Source of the DNA: Aureimonas glaciei
Lineage (GTDB): Bacteria; Pseudomonadota; Alphaproteobacteria; Rhizobiales; Rhizobiaceae
NCBI RefSeq assembly: GCF_014643375.1
Contig: NZ_BMJJ01000011.1
Location: forward strand, 124,389-188,388
Length of the DNA stretch: 64,000 bases
Direction of reading: 5' to 3'
In this document: piece after piece, positions 23,986 through 32,389 of the stretch
How positions within the stretch are numbered: position 1 is the first letter of the stretch
Layout of the letters: each line of letters starts with the position of its first letter
Position numbers and translations under genes: made by a program
Notes under the pieces: generated by a model
Seen by the model: the letters and a program-made list of their open reading frames with translations, nothing else
Told to the model about the DNA's origin: nothing
Database searches by the model: none

Positions 23986-25137
23986 TCATTCCAGCACCCA
24001 ATGATGGGTGACGTGTTCGGCAAAGCTCTCGGCAGAGATGTCAATGCCCAGTCCCGGCCCGTCCGGCACTGCCAGAAAACCATCCGCATCCGGCTGCGGA
24101 TCGAAGATCGCCGTGCGCAAAGGGTTGAATCCCATGTCGCACTCCAGCAGCGGGAACGGGATCGAGCTCCGCCGCGGCCGCAGCACGGCGGCGAACTGCA
24201 AGGAAGCCAGAACGTTGATGCCGGTGCCCCAGACATGCGGGGCGACGGGAACACCGAAGGCATCGGCCAGCGCAGCGATGCGCATTCCCTCCGTCAGGCC
24301 GCCGCACAGCGCCAGATCCGGTTGGACGATGTCGAGCGCGCCCGCGCACAGGATGTCGCGGAAGGCCTCCAGGCCGCAGAACGATTCCCCGCCGGCGAGC
24401 GGAAGCGGCAACATCTCTGCGAGCCGCTTGTACCCAGGCAGGTCGTCGTGGGGAATGGGCTCCTCGATCCAGGCCAGCCGCGCGTCAGCGACGGCGTTCA
24501 TGAGAGACACGGAATCACGGACCGTCGAACTCTCGTTGAGGTCGGCCATCAACAGCGCCTCCTCCCCCAGGATGGCGCGGGCCTGCCGGATGGCTTTGGC
24601 ATCTGCTCGCGCCTCAATCCCGATCCGGATCTTCACGCCCCGAAATCCCGCCGCGGCGTAGCGTTCGATCTCGTCGGCGAAGCCGGCATAGCGGTCGGCG
24701 CCGACTTTCAGCAGCGGTCCGCTGGCATAGGCCATCACCTTGTCCCGCAGCCGCCCGCCCAGAAGGGCATGGATCGGCCTTTCCGCGACCCGCCCGTAGG
24801 CGTCCCAGAAGGCGAGATCCAGAGCGCTGACGGCCATATGGGCCTGGCCTCGGCGATCGGGAACGACGAGTTGCAGCAGTTTCGCCTGGGCTGCCCGGGG
24901 ATTGGTGACGTCGTCACCGAGAATGGCGGGGGCCAGCACGGAGCGGATGAAGGTGCTGGCGGTCGCCGGAAAGGCCCAGGTCTCGCCCCAGCCCACAGCG
25001 CCCCCTCTGGTCACGACCTTGACGATCAGTGCGGACCGCTTGTTGAAGACGCGCAGGGCATTGCCGGCAAAATCAGGCAGCGGGCAGTTCAGCTCGAACC
25101 CTTCCACCCTGGCAACCTGATGCATGCGATCCGGCAT
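23986..25137 (-). CDS. mandelate racemase/muconate lactonizing enzyme family protein (probable acid-sugar dehydratase)
   Basis: Encodes 383 residues of the enolase superfamily. The N-terminal capping domain is followed by a TIM barrel with K-x-R in GVKIRIG, the metal ligands Asp in LMADLN, Glu in WIEEPI and Glu in GGESF, then Asp in QPDLALCGG and His in APHVWGTG. A lysine-containing strand-2 motif together with a late His-Asp pair is the layout of the mandelate racemase subgroup, most of which dehydrate acid sugars. It is the first gene of the TRAP operon and starts at 25137 after GGGAGAGA. The operon context supports uptake of a sugar acid followed by dehydration. The exact sugar is unknown. 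Confidence 0.87.
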   Translation of the reverse strand: MPDRMHQVARVEGFELNCPLPDFAGNALRVFNKRSALIVKVVTRGGAVGWGETWAFPATASTFIRSVLAPAILGDDVTNPRAAQAKLLQLVVPDRRGQAHMAVSALDLAFWDAYGRVAERPIHALLGGRLRDKVMAYASGPLLKVGADRYAGFADEIERYAAAGFRGVKIRIGIEARADAKAIRQARAILGEEALLMADLNESSTVRDSVSLMNAVADARLAWIEEPIPHDDLPGYKRLAEMLPLPLAGGESFCGLEAFRDILCAGALDIVQPDLALCGGLTEGMRIAALADAFGVPVAPHVWGTGINVLASLQFAAVLRPRRSSIPFPLLECDMGFNPLRTAIFDPQPDADGFLAVPDGPGLGIDISAESFAEHVTHHWVLE

Positions 25138-25176
25138 TCATTCTCTCCCATTCCGCCTTGGCCAGACGTCGCTATC

Positions 25177-25202
25177 TCATTAAGAGGGACAGTACTAATT
25201 GA
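25177..25202. promoter_or_regulatory. imperfect inverted repeat in the LysR divergent promoter
   Basis: TCATTA (25177-25182) and TAATTGA (25196-25202) form imperfect inverted arms in the 96-bp region between the divergent enolase-family gene and the lysR gene. Spacing and AT-content fit a LysR-type binding site. It would let the regulator control both its own gene and the TRAP operon. Confidence 0.4.
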
Positions 25203-25233
25203 ATTCTTGATGCCGTTCACATTGGTTTTTCTA

Positions 25234-26139
25234 ATGAATAAGATCACCATCGCGCAGCTCCAGGCTTTTGTTTGGACGGCGACGATCGGCTCGGTCGACG
25301 CCGCCGCCCGCCGCCTGAATGTTTCGCAGCCGACGATCTCTTTGCGCCTGAAGGCGCTGGAGGCGGAGGTCGGTCTTGCGCTGTTCGAGCGATTTGGCCG
25401 CGGGATACGCCCGACGCCGGACGGGTACGAGTTTCTTCCCGAAGCGCGCCGCATCCTGGAGGGCATGGAAAGACTGTCGAGGCACGCGGGTCCGCAGCGG
25501 GTGCGCGGCAGCATCAAGGTCGGATGTGCGGAGGGATTTGCCATCGTCTGCCTGTCGCAGACGCTCGAATTGCTGCATGAGCTCTATCCGGAGCTCAATC
25601 CGGAGTTGATGGTCGCCACCACTCTGGCGATCGAACCCGAGCTCAATGCCCATCGCCTGGATCTCGCTTTCCTGGTCAATCCGACGGAAAGCGAGGGCTT
25701 CACGCTGATCCCCCTGGGGGCGCAGAAGACGTCCTGGATCGCCGCACCGCGGTTCAATCTACCGGCCGAGGTCAGACCGCACGATCTCACGGGCCTTCCC
25801 ATCATTTCCAACCCAGTCGGCAGCATCAACCATCGACAGGTGCGAGAATGGTTTGCCAGCGCGGGCGTGGTGCCGCTGCGCATCGACACCTGCAACAGCG
25901 TCGCGATGTTGGCACACATCGTGCGGGCCGGCGTCGCCATCGGCATCTATCCCAGCAAGATGGCCGAGGAGGATGTCGGCAATGGCAGGGTGCGTCTTCT
26001 CAAGACCTCTCCGCCCGTCGCCGATGCGCCGATCTACGCCAAGTTCGACAGCCGCAACGACAGCCCATCGGTGCGGGCTTTCATCACCACCGTCAGACGC
26101 GTGCTGTCTCAGATGGACTATCTGACCGAAGTGACCTGA
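25234..26139 (+). CDS. LysR-family transcriptional regulator
   Basis: Encodes 301 residues. The N-terminal winged helix-turn-helix reads IAQLQAFVWTATIGSVDAAARRLNVSQPTISLRLKALE (split here only by function: dimer helix, then recognition helix). The remainder is a type 2 periplasmic-binding-like effector domain with GSIKVGCAEG and VRAGVAIGIYP. It is divergent from the enolase/TRAP operon and is its probable activator. Two in-frame starts exist (25210 and 25234). Neither has a good ribosome binding site, and 25234 was preferred because it places the helix-turn-helix at the usual distance from the N-terminus. Confidence 0.88.
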   Translation: MNKITIAQLQAFVWTATIGSVDAAARRLNVSQPTISLRLKALEAEVGLALFERFGRGIRPTPDGYEFLPEARRILEGMERLSRHAGPQRVRGSIKVGCAEGFAIVCLSQTLELLHELYPELNPELMVATTLAIEPELNAHRLDLAFLVNPTESEGFTLIPLGAQKTSWIAAPRFNLPAEVRPHDLTGLPIISNPVGSINHRQVREWFASAGVVPLRIDTCNSVAMLAHIVRAGVAIGIYPSKMAEEDVGNGRVRLLKTSPPVADAPIYAKFDSRNDSPSVRAFITTVRRVLSQMDYLTEVT

Positions 26140-26227
26140 AACGAGCACTGAGCAAGACACGCTGAGGTGCATCGTAATTTGAGCGCGTCCAGTCTCGAAG
26201 CGCCGGACTATAGGGTTTAACTTAATT

Positions 26228-26251
26228 GGCGGAGTGCGCCCCTTCTCCGCC
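26228..26251 (+). terminator. hairpin downstream of the LysR gene
   Basis: GGCGGAG (26228-26234) pairs perfectly with CTCCGCC (26245-26251) around a 10-base loop, in an otherwise AT-rich stretch. There is no T-run after it, so termination strength is uncertain. Confidence 0.4.
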
Positions 26252-26482
26252 AGATCGCTTCGCAATAGCAATTAATCAGGTCGACATTGACACGCTTTGA
26301 TCGGCATTGCTGGTTTGGGTCGGCCTTTCGCCGCGCTTGATAGCCAAAACCGCGGCACAGCGGCTGAGGAAAATACAGCCGAGCGATTCGTTCTCGTTAT
26401 CCGTCCCTCGCCAACCTCATCTGTAGTGGGTGTCGTGCGCACTATGACGGGACCGAGAAGCAGACATTCACTCACGACCCGT

Positions 26483-26496
26483 TCCGAACGTTCGGA
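26483..26496. promoter_or_regulatory. perfect 14-bp palindrome upstream of the sodium channel gene
   Basis: TCCGAACGTTCGGA is fully self-complementary and extends by one more matching pair after a mismatch. It lies about 142 bp before the channel start. It could be a dimeric regulator site. No candidate regulator is encoded next to it. Confidence 0.35.
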
Positions 26497-26638
26497 GCCG
26501 TCGCGCGATAGGGGTCCGTTTGATCCCGGCGGCTGGACGTCGATGAAGAAGGAGAGTGCGGGATCCCCTTGGCGACCACCTTGACGCCTTCTGCTATAGC
26601 AGCCTTTGCTCCCCGAACATCTCCAGAGATCGAACATC

Positions 26639-27454
26639 ATGCGCGCCCAACTTCAGACCCTGCTCAGTTCGCGCAGGTGGGAATTCTTCATCGTCGCCGT
26701 CATCCTCATCAACGCCGTCACGCTGGGGCTCGAAACCGACCCGCGCGTCATGAGCGTCATCGGGCCGTTGCTGACCTTCCTCGACCGCCTGACCCTGGCG
26801 ATCTTCGTGGTGGAGATCACGCTGCGGATCTACGCCTTCGGCTGGCGGTTCTTTCGCGATCCCTGGAGCCTGTTCGACTTCACGGTGGTCGCGATCTCGC
26901 TGCTGCCGGCGACGGGTCCGCTGACGGTCCTACGCGCCCTGCGGATCTTGCGCGTGCTGCGGCTGATCTCGATGATCCCGTCGCTGCGGCGGGTCATCGG
27001 CGGGCTGATCGCCGCGCTGCCCGGCATGGGTTCGATCATCGTCCTCCTGCTGCTGGTCTTCTACGTTTTCGCCGTGATGGCGACCAAGCTGTACGGGGCC
27101 TCGTTTCCCGATTGGTTCGGCAGCGTCGGCGCCTCGGTCTACACGCTGTTCCAGGTGATGACGCTGGAGAGCTGGTCGATGGGCATCGTGCGGCCGGTGA
27201 TGGAAGCCTATCCGCTCGCCTGGCTGTTCTTCGTGCCCTTCATCCTGTCGACCACCTACGCCGTGCTGAACCTCTTCATCGGCGTCATCGTCTCGGCGAT
27301 GCAGGAGGAGCACCAGGCGGAGGACGAGGCGGGCCGCGAAAAGGCGCACGACGAGAACGTCCAGATCCTCGAGGAGATGAGGGCGCTGCGGGTGGAGATG
27401 GCGGAGCTGAAGGTGCGGCTCGGGCAGGGAAGCGCGGACACATCACCCCGCTGA
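26639..27454 (+). CDS. voltage-gated sodium channel (NaChBac family)
   Basis: Encodes 271 residues, matching the length of one-domain bacterial sodium channels, which work as tetramers in the inner membrane. Helices S1-S3 fill about residues 10-85. S4 carries arginines at every third position (LRALRILRVLRLISMIPSLRR), the voltage sensor. S5, pore and S6 follow. The selectivity filter reads TLESWS at residues 175-180, the glutamate-containing filter that selects sodium in this family. After S6 (STTYAVLNLFIGVIVSAM) comes an acidic, heptad-like coiled-coil tail (about 230-265) that assembles the tetramer. The ATG at 26639 gives the family N-terminus; a TTG at 26606 adds residues without support. 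It is a single gene and may serve pH, salt or motility physiology. Confidence 0.92.
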   Translation: MRAQLQTLLSSRRWEFFIVAVILINAVTLGLETDPRVMSVIGPLLTFLDRLTLAIFVVEITLRIYAFGWRFFRDPWSLFDFTVVAISLLPATGPLTVLRALRILRVLRLISMIPSLRRVIGGLIAALPGMGSIIVLLLLVFYVFAVMATKLYGASFPDWFGSVGASVYTLFQVMTLESWSMGIVRPVMEAYPLAWLFFVPFILSTTYAVLNLFIGVIVSAMQEEHQAEDEAGREKAHDENVQILEEMRALRVEMAELKVRLGQGSADTSPR

Positions 27455-27537
27455 CCGACCAGGGGTGCGCGGCCTGCGTCGGCTGCCCGCCAGGAACGCC
27501 GGCCCACTCGGCCGGATCGGCTCCGACGGCGTGATCC

Positions 27538-27568
27538 GGGACGTCGCGGCCACCGGCCGCAACGTCCC
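27538..27568. terminator. bidirectional terminator-like hairpin
   Basis: GGGACGTCGCGGCC (27538-27551) pairs with GGCCGCAACGTCCC (27555-27568) around a 3-base loop, 13 of 14 positions matching. It sits exactly between the convergent channel gene (+) and the liv binding-protein gene (-), so it can end both transcripts. Confidence 0.7.
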
Positions 27569-27575
27569 GCCAGCC

Positions 27576-28802
27576 TTATTTCGGCTTCGCCGAGGCGACG
27601 TTCTCCGGCCAGATCAGCTGGTTCTTGCCTTCCTGGATCTGCGCCACCGGAACCGGCACGAAGTCGGCGCCGGCCTTGATCGCGTGGTCCTCGCCGAACT
27701 GGATGCGGCCGAGCAGGCAGTCGTAGTCGGTGGCGCCGATCTCCTTGGCGAGCGCCTCCGGCTCCGTGCCCGCGGTGTCGATGGCGCGGAGCGCGATCTC
27801 CATGGTGCAGAAGGCATGGGCGTGGCTGTAATTGGCGGGGGTGCCGTACTCGGCCTCGATGCGATCGGAGAAGGCCTTCTGCTCCGGGTCCAGCTCGGGC
27901 GCATACTGAAGCGCCGCCCAGTACATGCCCTCGGCGATGTCGGCCGCCTGCGCCATGAATTCCGGCTTGGTCGGATAGTAGATCGCCAGATGCGAGGTCT
28001 CGAGCGCCTGCTCCTGCAACTGGCGCACGAAGGCGACGCCCGAGTTGACGACGGTGAACACGGAAACCAGCACGTCCGGATCGGCGTCGCGGACCTTGGA
28101 CAGCTGCGGGTAGAAGTCGGTCGTCACCGTCGGCACGGTTTCCGTGGCGACGACGGTCCAGCCGTCCTTCTCGAACAATTCGCCGATCTTCTTGGCATTG
28201 GCGATGCCGTAGTCGGTGTCCTCGACGACGAAGGCGATCTTCTTGTCGCCGGGGACCAGCGTGCCGTTTGCGAAGGCCCAGGCGTAGAAGTCATGCACCG
28301 CGATGCCGTAGCCGTCGCTGTTGTAGCCGCCCTTCCAGAAAAGCTTGAACTTGTCCGGGTCCGACATGACCTTGTCGGCGATCGCCGAGGCGACCGGCTC
28401 GGCGCTGAGGATCGGGATGTTGTACTGCGGTGCCATTTCCATCAGCGCCAGCGTCACATGGCTGTGCAGCGTGTCGCCGACGATCATCTTGACCTGGTCG
28501 CGCGTGATGAGGCGCTGCGCCGCGCTGATGCCAACCTCGGGCTTGGAGTTGGAATCCTCCATCACCAGCTTGATCTTCGGCGGGTTCTTCGAGACGTAGT
28601 CGCCCTTGCCCTCGTTCCATTCCTTGACGGCGAGTTCGAGCGCTTCCTTGTGGGCCTTGCCGGTATTGGCGGCGGGCCCGGTCAGCGGCCCGATCGCGCC
28701 GATGGTCACCTCTTGGGCGAGGGCGCCCGGGGCCACTATCGCGACGAGGGCCGCCGACAGGAGACCTGCCGAGAGCAGGCGGGAAATCTTCAAGCGCGTC
28801 AT
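27576..28802 (-). CDS. branched-chain amino-acid-type ABC transporter substrate-binding protein
   Basis: Encodes 408 residues. A signal peptide ends at GALAQEV. The mature part belongs to the Leu/Ile/Val-binding (periplasmic-binding type 1) group: VTIGAIGPLTGPAANTG near the N-terminus, RLITRDQVKMIVGDT, FVVEDTDYG, and a long C-terminal lobe. Related proteins also bind amides, urea or aromatic acids, so the ligand is not certain. The start MTRLKISR was preferred over an upstream start because it gives a normal signal peptide. It is the last gene of the liv operon, separated from livM by 60 bp that hold a perfect hairpin. Confidence 0.88.
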   Translation of the reverse strand: MTRLKISRLLSAGLLSAALVAIVAPGALAQEVTIGAIGPLTGPAANTGKAHKEALELAVKEWNEGKGDYVSKNPPKIKLVMEDSNSKPEVGISAAQRLITRDQVKMIVGDTLHSHVTLALMEMAPQYNIPILSAEPVASAIADKVMSDPDKFKLFWKGGYNSDGYGIAVHDFYAWAFANGTLVPGDKKIAFVVEDTDYGIANAKKIGELFEKDGWTVVATETVPTVTTDFYPQLSKVRDADPDVLVSVFTVVNSGVAFVRQLQEQALETSHLAIYYPTKPEFMAQAADIAEGMYWAALQYAPELDPEQKAFSDRIEAEYGTPANYSHAHAFCTMEIALRAIDTAGTEPEALAKEIGATDYDCLLGRIQFGEDHAIKAGADFVPVPVAQIQEGKNQLIWPENVASAKPK

Positions 28803-28839
28803 CGTCTGTCGTCTCCGTTCAGGTTGCACGATCCTCGAA

Positions 28840-28860
28840 CCGCCGATCCGACATCGGCGG
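28840..28860 (-). other. hairpin between livM-like and binding-protein genes
   Basis: CCGCCGAT (28840-28847) and ATCGGCGG (28853-28860) are perfectly complementary around a 5-base loop. In the minus-strand transcript it stands between the permease and binding-protein genes. It may protect the binding-protein message or mark a processing site. Confidence 0.5.
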
Positions 28861-28862
28861 GT

Positions 28863-29861
28863 TCATGTGGCGGGGTCGGTGGCGGCCACCTTGCGGCTGC
28901 GCCGACGGCGCCAGGCCAGCCCGGCGATGCCCTGCGGCGCGATGAAGACGAAGACGACGATCAACGCGCCGTAGAGCAGCATGCGGTAATCGCCGACCTC
29001 GCGCAGCGCTTCCGACATCACCGTCAGGAGAAGCGCGCCGTAGATCGGTCCGAAGAAGCGCCCGACGCCGCCGACGATGATCATCGCCAGCAGCGTGATC
29101 AGCATTTCCGGCCCGGCCACCGACGTCGGGGTCAGGATCAGGACATAGTGGGCGTAGATCGCACCGCTCAGCCCGACCACGGCGGCGCTGACGGCGAAGG
29201 CCAGGAGCTTCCACGTCACCAGGTGGATGCCGAGGCTTTCGGCAGCCGTTTCGGAATCCTTGATGGCCAGGAAGGTGAGACCGGGGCGCGAGGTCATGAA
29301 GATCAGCAGCGCCAGATGCACCGCCAGAAAGAAGGCGGCCGCCAGCGCGTAGGACCCGATCGCATTGCCGATGCCGAAGCGCAGGGTGACGTCGCCGAGT
29401 TGGATTGGGTCGAAGGGCGGTATGCCCCAGAAACCGAGTTCCCCGCGGGTGATCTCCTTGAGGTTGGAAAACACCAGCCGGACGATTTCGGCGAAGGCAA
29501 GCGTGACGATCGCCACGTGCGGCATGGAACGGATGCGCAGGATCGGCAGGCCGATGAGAATGCCGGAAAGGGCGGCGGCCAGGGCACCGATCCAGATCGT
29601 GATCCACGGGCTGACACCGCCGTAGAAGGCCACCAGCGCGGAGACATAGGCGCCCATGGCGAAGAAGGCGTGGTGGCCGAGGGTCTTCAGCCCGAGAATG
29701 CCGAGCGTAAGGTTCCAGCCGGTGGCGAAGACCGCGAAGATCAGGAACAGCGTCAGAATGTGCAGGACGTAGTCGTTGAGCGGCAGGAAAGGCACGGCCA
29801 CCAGCAGCGCCGCATAGAAGAGGAGGAGGAGAAAAGGTCGCTTGCCGAAGACTTCGAGCAT
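28863..29861 (-). CDS. livM: branched-chain amino-acid-type ABC transporter permease (LivM type)
   Basis: Encodes 332 residues with about ten hydrophobic segments. Family motifs are NLTLGILGLKTLGHHAFFAMGAY near the start and SETAAESLGIH in the cytoplasmic ATPase-coupling loop, then IVGGVGRFFGPIYGA near the end. The basic C-terminus is cytoplasmic. It pairs with LivH in the membrane. The ATG at 29861 lies 8 bp after the livH stop. An open extension upstream over livH was rejected. Confidence 0.9.
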   Translation of the reverse strand: MLEVFGKRPFLLLLFYAALLVAVPFLPLNDYVLHILTLFLIFAVFATGWNLTLGILGLKTLGHHAFFAMGAYVSALVAFYGGVSPWITIWIGALAAALSGILIGLPILRIRSMPHVAIVTLAFAEIVRLVFSNLKEITRGELGFWGIPPFDPIQLGDVTLRFGIGNAIGSYALAAAFFLAVHLALLIFMTSRPGLTFLAIKDSETAAESLGIHLVTWKLLAFAVSAAVVGLSGAIYAHYVLILTPTSVAGPEMLITLLAMIIVGGVGRFFGPIYGALLLTVMSEALREVGDYRMLLYGALIVVFVFIAPQGIAGLAWRRRRSRKVAATDPAT

Positions 29862-29869
29862 GATCTTCC

Positions 29870-30745
29870 TCAGGCCTCGCGGCCGCTGAAAAGGCCGTTC
29901 GGGCGGACCCAGATGACGGCGATGAGGAATGTGAAGGCGATCACGTCCCGCCACTCGCTGGGGGCGAAGGCGACGGAGAAGGATTCGATCAGCCCGAGCA
30001 GGAAGCCCGCCGCCACCGCCCCGCCGAAGGAGCCGAGACCGCCGAGGATGACGACGGCGAACCCCTTCAGGAGGTAGGAGGTCCCCATCCACGGGTTCAC
30101 CGAGATCAGCGGCGACAGAAGGATGGCCGCGACGCCGGCCAAAGCGGCCGAGATCGAGAACACCGCGGTGTGGACGAGGCCGGCCGGGATGCCGACCGCG
30201 AGCGCCGCTTCCGCATCCTGGGCGGTGGCGCGGATGATGCGGCCGAGCTTGGTGCGGTAGAGGACGATCGCGCAGGCCGCCATCACCGCCACCGCGATGA
30301 GGCAGATGGCGATCCGCTGCCAGGGCATGCGCAGGTCGCCGATGACGACGATGCCCGGGAAGAAGTAGGGCACGGCCTGGAACTGCTCGCCCCAGATCAG
30401 CTGGGCGCCGCTCTGCAGGAAGATCGACAGACCGATCGTCGCCGCGACCACCTGGAACGCCCAGTCGTTGCGGCGCAGCAGCGGCGCGATGGTCAGGCGC
30501 TGGATCCCGGCGCCGAGGACGACGATTATGGCCAGCGTGATCACCGAGGCGACGAGGAGCGGCCAGCCGAGCGTCACGGCGAAGAGCAGGATGAGATAGC
30601 CCGCCAGCATCAGGAGTTCGCCATGGGCGAAGTTGAGGACGCGGGTCGTGCCGTAGACCAGCGCGATGCCGGAGCCGACGAGCGCATAGATCGACCCGGT
30701 GATCAGGCCGTTGATGAGGAGTTCGAGGAAGTTCGCGGTGCTCAC
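29870..30745 (-). CDS. livH: branched-chain amino-acid-type ABC transporter permease (LivH type)
   Basis: Encodes 291 residues with eight or so membrane helices. The conserved start reads LINGLITGSIYALVGSGIAL, followed by NFAHGELLMLAGY, RATAQDAEAALAVGI in the coupling loop and VVILGGLGSFGGAVAAGF. Its ATG overlaps the livF stop by 4 bp, so translation is coupled. It works with LivM, LivG and LivF. Confidence 0.92.
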   Translation of the reverse strand: MSTANFLELLINGLITGSIYALVGSGIALVYGTTRVLNFAHGELLMLAGYLILLFAVTLGWPLLVASVITLAIIVVLGAGIQRLTIAPLLRRNDWAFQVVAATIGLSIFLQSGAQLIWGEQFQAVPYFFPGIVVIGDLRMPWQRIAICLIAVAVMAACAIVLYRTKLGRIIRATAQDAEAALAVGIPAGLVHTAVFSISAALAGVAAILLSPLISVNPWMGTSYLLKGFAVVILGGLGSFGGAVAAGFLLGLIESFSVAFAPSEWRDVIAFTFLIAVIWVRPNGLFSGREA

Positions 30746-31464
30746 GACGCCTCCTCGCGCAGGCCGAGATAGACGCGTTTCACTTCGGGATGCTCCAGCA
30801 TCTGTTCGCCCGAGCCGCTGAGGGCGACCCGCCCGCCCTCCAAGAGATAGCCGCGATGGCTCATGGCGAAGGACATCTTGGCGTTCTGCTCGTTGAAGAG
30901 GATGGCGACGCCGCGCGCATTGATCATCTGCATGATGGCGTAGACGTTTTTCACCATGGCCGGCGACAGGCCGAGAAAGGGCTCGTCCATCAGGAGAATG
31001 CGGGGATCGGCCATGAGGCCGCGGGCGATCGCCACCATCTGCTGCTGGCCGCCGCTGAGCTTGCCGGCCGTGGCGTTGAGGTGCCCCTTGATCTCGGGAA
31101 GGATGTCCAGCACCCAGTCGAAGGAGCGGCGCGCCTCGGCGCCGGTGCGCGTATAGGCGCCGAGCATGATGTTCTCGCGCACGCTCATGCGGGGAAACAG
31201 GCGTCGGCGCTCGAGCACGATGCTCATTCGCCGTTGCGGGCGGACGGTCGCCGACTTGCCGCGCAGATCCTCGCCGTCGAGCATGACCCGGCCGGCCGAG
31301 GCCTTCTTCAGCCCCATCGCCGCCTTCAGGATGGTGCTCTTGCCCGAGCCGTTCGGCCCCATCACCGCGACCATCTCGCCCGCGCCGACCGAGATCGACA
31401 CGCCCCAGAGAACCTGGGTGGCGCCGTAGTGGACGTCGATGTTCTCCAGCTCAAGCATCGCCAT
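30742..31464 (-). CDS. livF: branched-chain amino-acid-type ABC transporter ATPase (LivF type)
   Basis: Encodes 240 residues. Walker A is GPNGSGKST, the signature LSGGQQQMVAIAR, Walker B ILLMDEPFLGLSP. The Q-loop region reads VLERRRLFPRM, close to the E-x-R-x-x-F-P form of LivF. The switch position is Asn-Glu-Gln (FNEQN), also normal for LivF, which lacks the usual histidine. The first ATG at 31464 overlaps livG by 14 bp; a second ATG two codons later is equally possible. Confidence 0.9.
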   Translation of the reverse strand: MAMLELENIDVHYGATQVLWGVSISVGAGEMVAVMGPNGSGKSTILKAAMGLKKASAGRVMLDGEDLRGKSATVRPQRRMSIVLERRRLFPRMSVRENIMLGAYTRTGAEARRSFDWVLDILPEIKGHLNATAGKLSGGQQQMVAIARGLMADPRILLMDEPFLGLSPAMVKNVYAIMQMINARGVAILFNEQNAKMSFAMSHRGYLLEGGRVALSGSGEQMLEHPEVKRVYLGLREEAS

Positions 31465-32179
31465 CGCCCAGGTAAATGCGCCGGACGCTGTCGTGCTCGG
31501 CCACCGCGGCCATGGTCCCGGTGACGACGACCTCGCCGCGGTTGAGGAAGATCGCGTCGTCGGCGAGACCGAAGAGCACTTCCATATTGTGCTCGACCAC
31601 GACGATGGTGATGCCGCGCTCTTCGCGCATCCGCCGGATCAGGTTGAGAATTTCCGGGATGCTCGGCCGGTCGACGCCGCCGGTGACCTCGTCGAGCAAG
31701 AGAAGGCGCGGCTTGGTCGCGAGCGCCCTCGCCAGTTCCAGGCGCTTGCGCTGACCGGTGCTCAGCACCCGCGCCGGATCGTCAGCCTTGGCCGACAGGC
31801 CGACGAAATCGACATAGCTCGCCGCCTCCGCCCGCGCCTGCTTCATCGGCGTCGCTTTGGCGGTCAGCGCGACCATCACGTTCTCGAGGACCGTCAACCC
31901 GCCGAAGGGCTGGGTGATCTGGAAGGTGCGGGCGATCCCGAAATGGCATCGCTTGCTGGGGGATTGTGCGGTGACGTCCTCGCCCTGAAAAACCACCGTC
32001 CCGGACGTGGGGCTGACCGCTCCTGCGATGACGTTGAAGAGTGTGGTCTTTCCCGCCCCATTGGGGCCCAGAATCGCTGTGGTCTTCCCGTCCCGGACAG
32101 ATAGATGCACGTCCTTCAAAGCGACAATGCCACCGAACGCGACCGTTACTTTCTCGATGCTCAGAAGATCTGCCAGCAT
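31451..32179 (-). CDS. livG: branched-chain amino-acid-type ABC transporter ATPase (LivG type)
   Basis: Encodes 242 residues with Walker A GPNGAGKTT, the LivG-typical GIARTFQITQPFGGLTVLENV, signature LSTGQRKRLELARAL and Walker B LLLLDEVTGGVD, then VVEHNMEV with the switch histidine. It is the first gene of the operon livG-livF-livH-livM-binding protein. The operon is transcribed away from the M20 peptidase gene at 32390, and the 210 bp between them must hold both promoters. No local regulator gene is present. Confidence 0.9.
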   Translation of the reverse strand: MLADLLSIEKVTVAFGGIVALKDVHLSVRDGKTTAILGPNGAGKTTLFNVIAGAVSPTSGTVVFQGEDVTAQSPSKRCHFGIARTFQITQPFGGLTVLENVMVALTAKATPMKQARAEAASYVDFVGLSAKADDPARVLSTGQRKRLELARALATKPRLLLLDEVTGGVDRPSIPEILNLIRRMREERGITIVVVEHNMEVLFGLADDAIFLNRGEVVVTGTMAAVAEHDSVRRIYLGDGDA

Positions 32180-32389
32180 TCACCAACCTTTTCTGCAAAG
32201 GCAGGCTAGCTGCGCATTTCTGATATGGCAATACGTCGGCGAATGAAATTTGCCCACAATCTGACCACCTACCTACCCATGTATATTTTGTATGCCACGA
32301 GCGCTTCCCGCGGGTTGACGCCGAGCGGCTGGCCACCCTATCCAAAGTATAAGGCCCGATTGATTGCTCGTTTTCTGGAAGAATTGGCC

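Larger units (their letters stand above)
26140..26638. other. 499-bp intergenic region before the ion channel gene
   Basis: No gene is supported on either strand. It contains a hairpin at 26228-26251 and a perfect 14-bp palindrome at 26483-26496, both listed separately. The promoter of the channel gene is expected here. Confidence 0.4.

Noticed and set aside
26272-26640. Short open frames on both strands in the gap before the sodium channel
   Set aside because: No start with support, no recognisable motif, and composition unlike neighbouring genes.
27465-30077. Open frame of about 870 codons on the plus strand
   Set aside because: It is antisense to the liv operon, whose genes have clear family motifs. 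The translated text is low-complexity and charged without domains.
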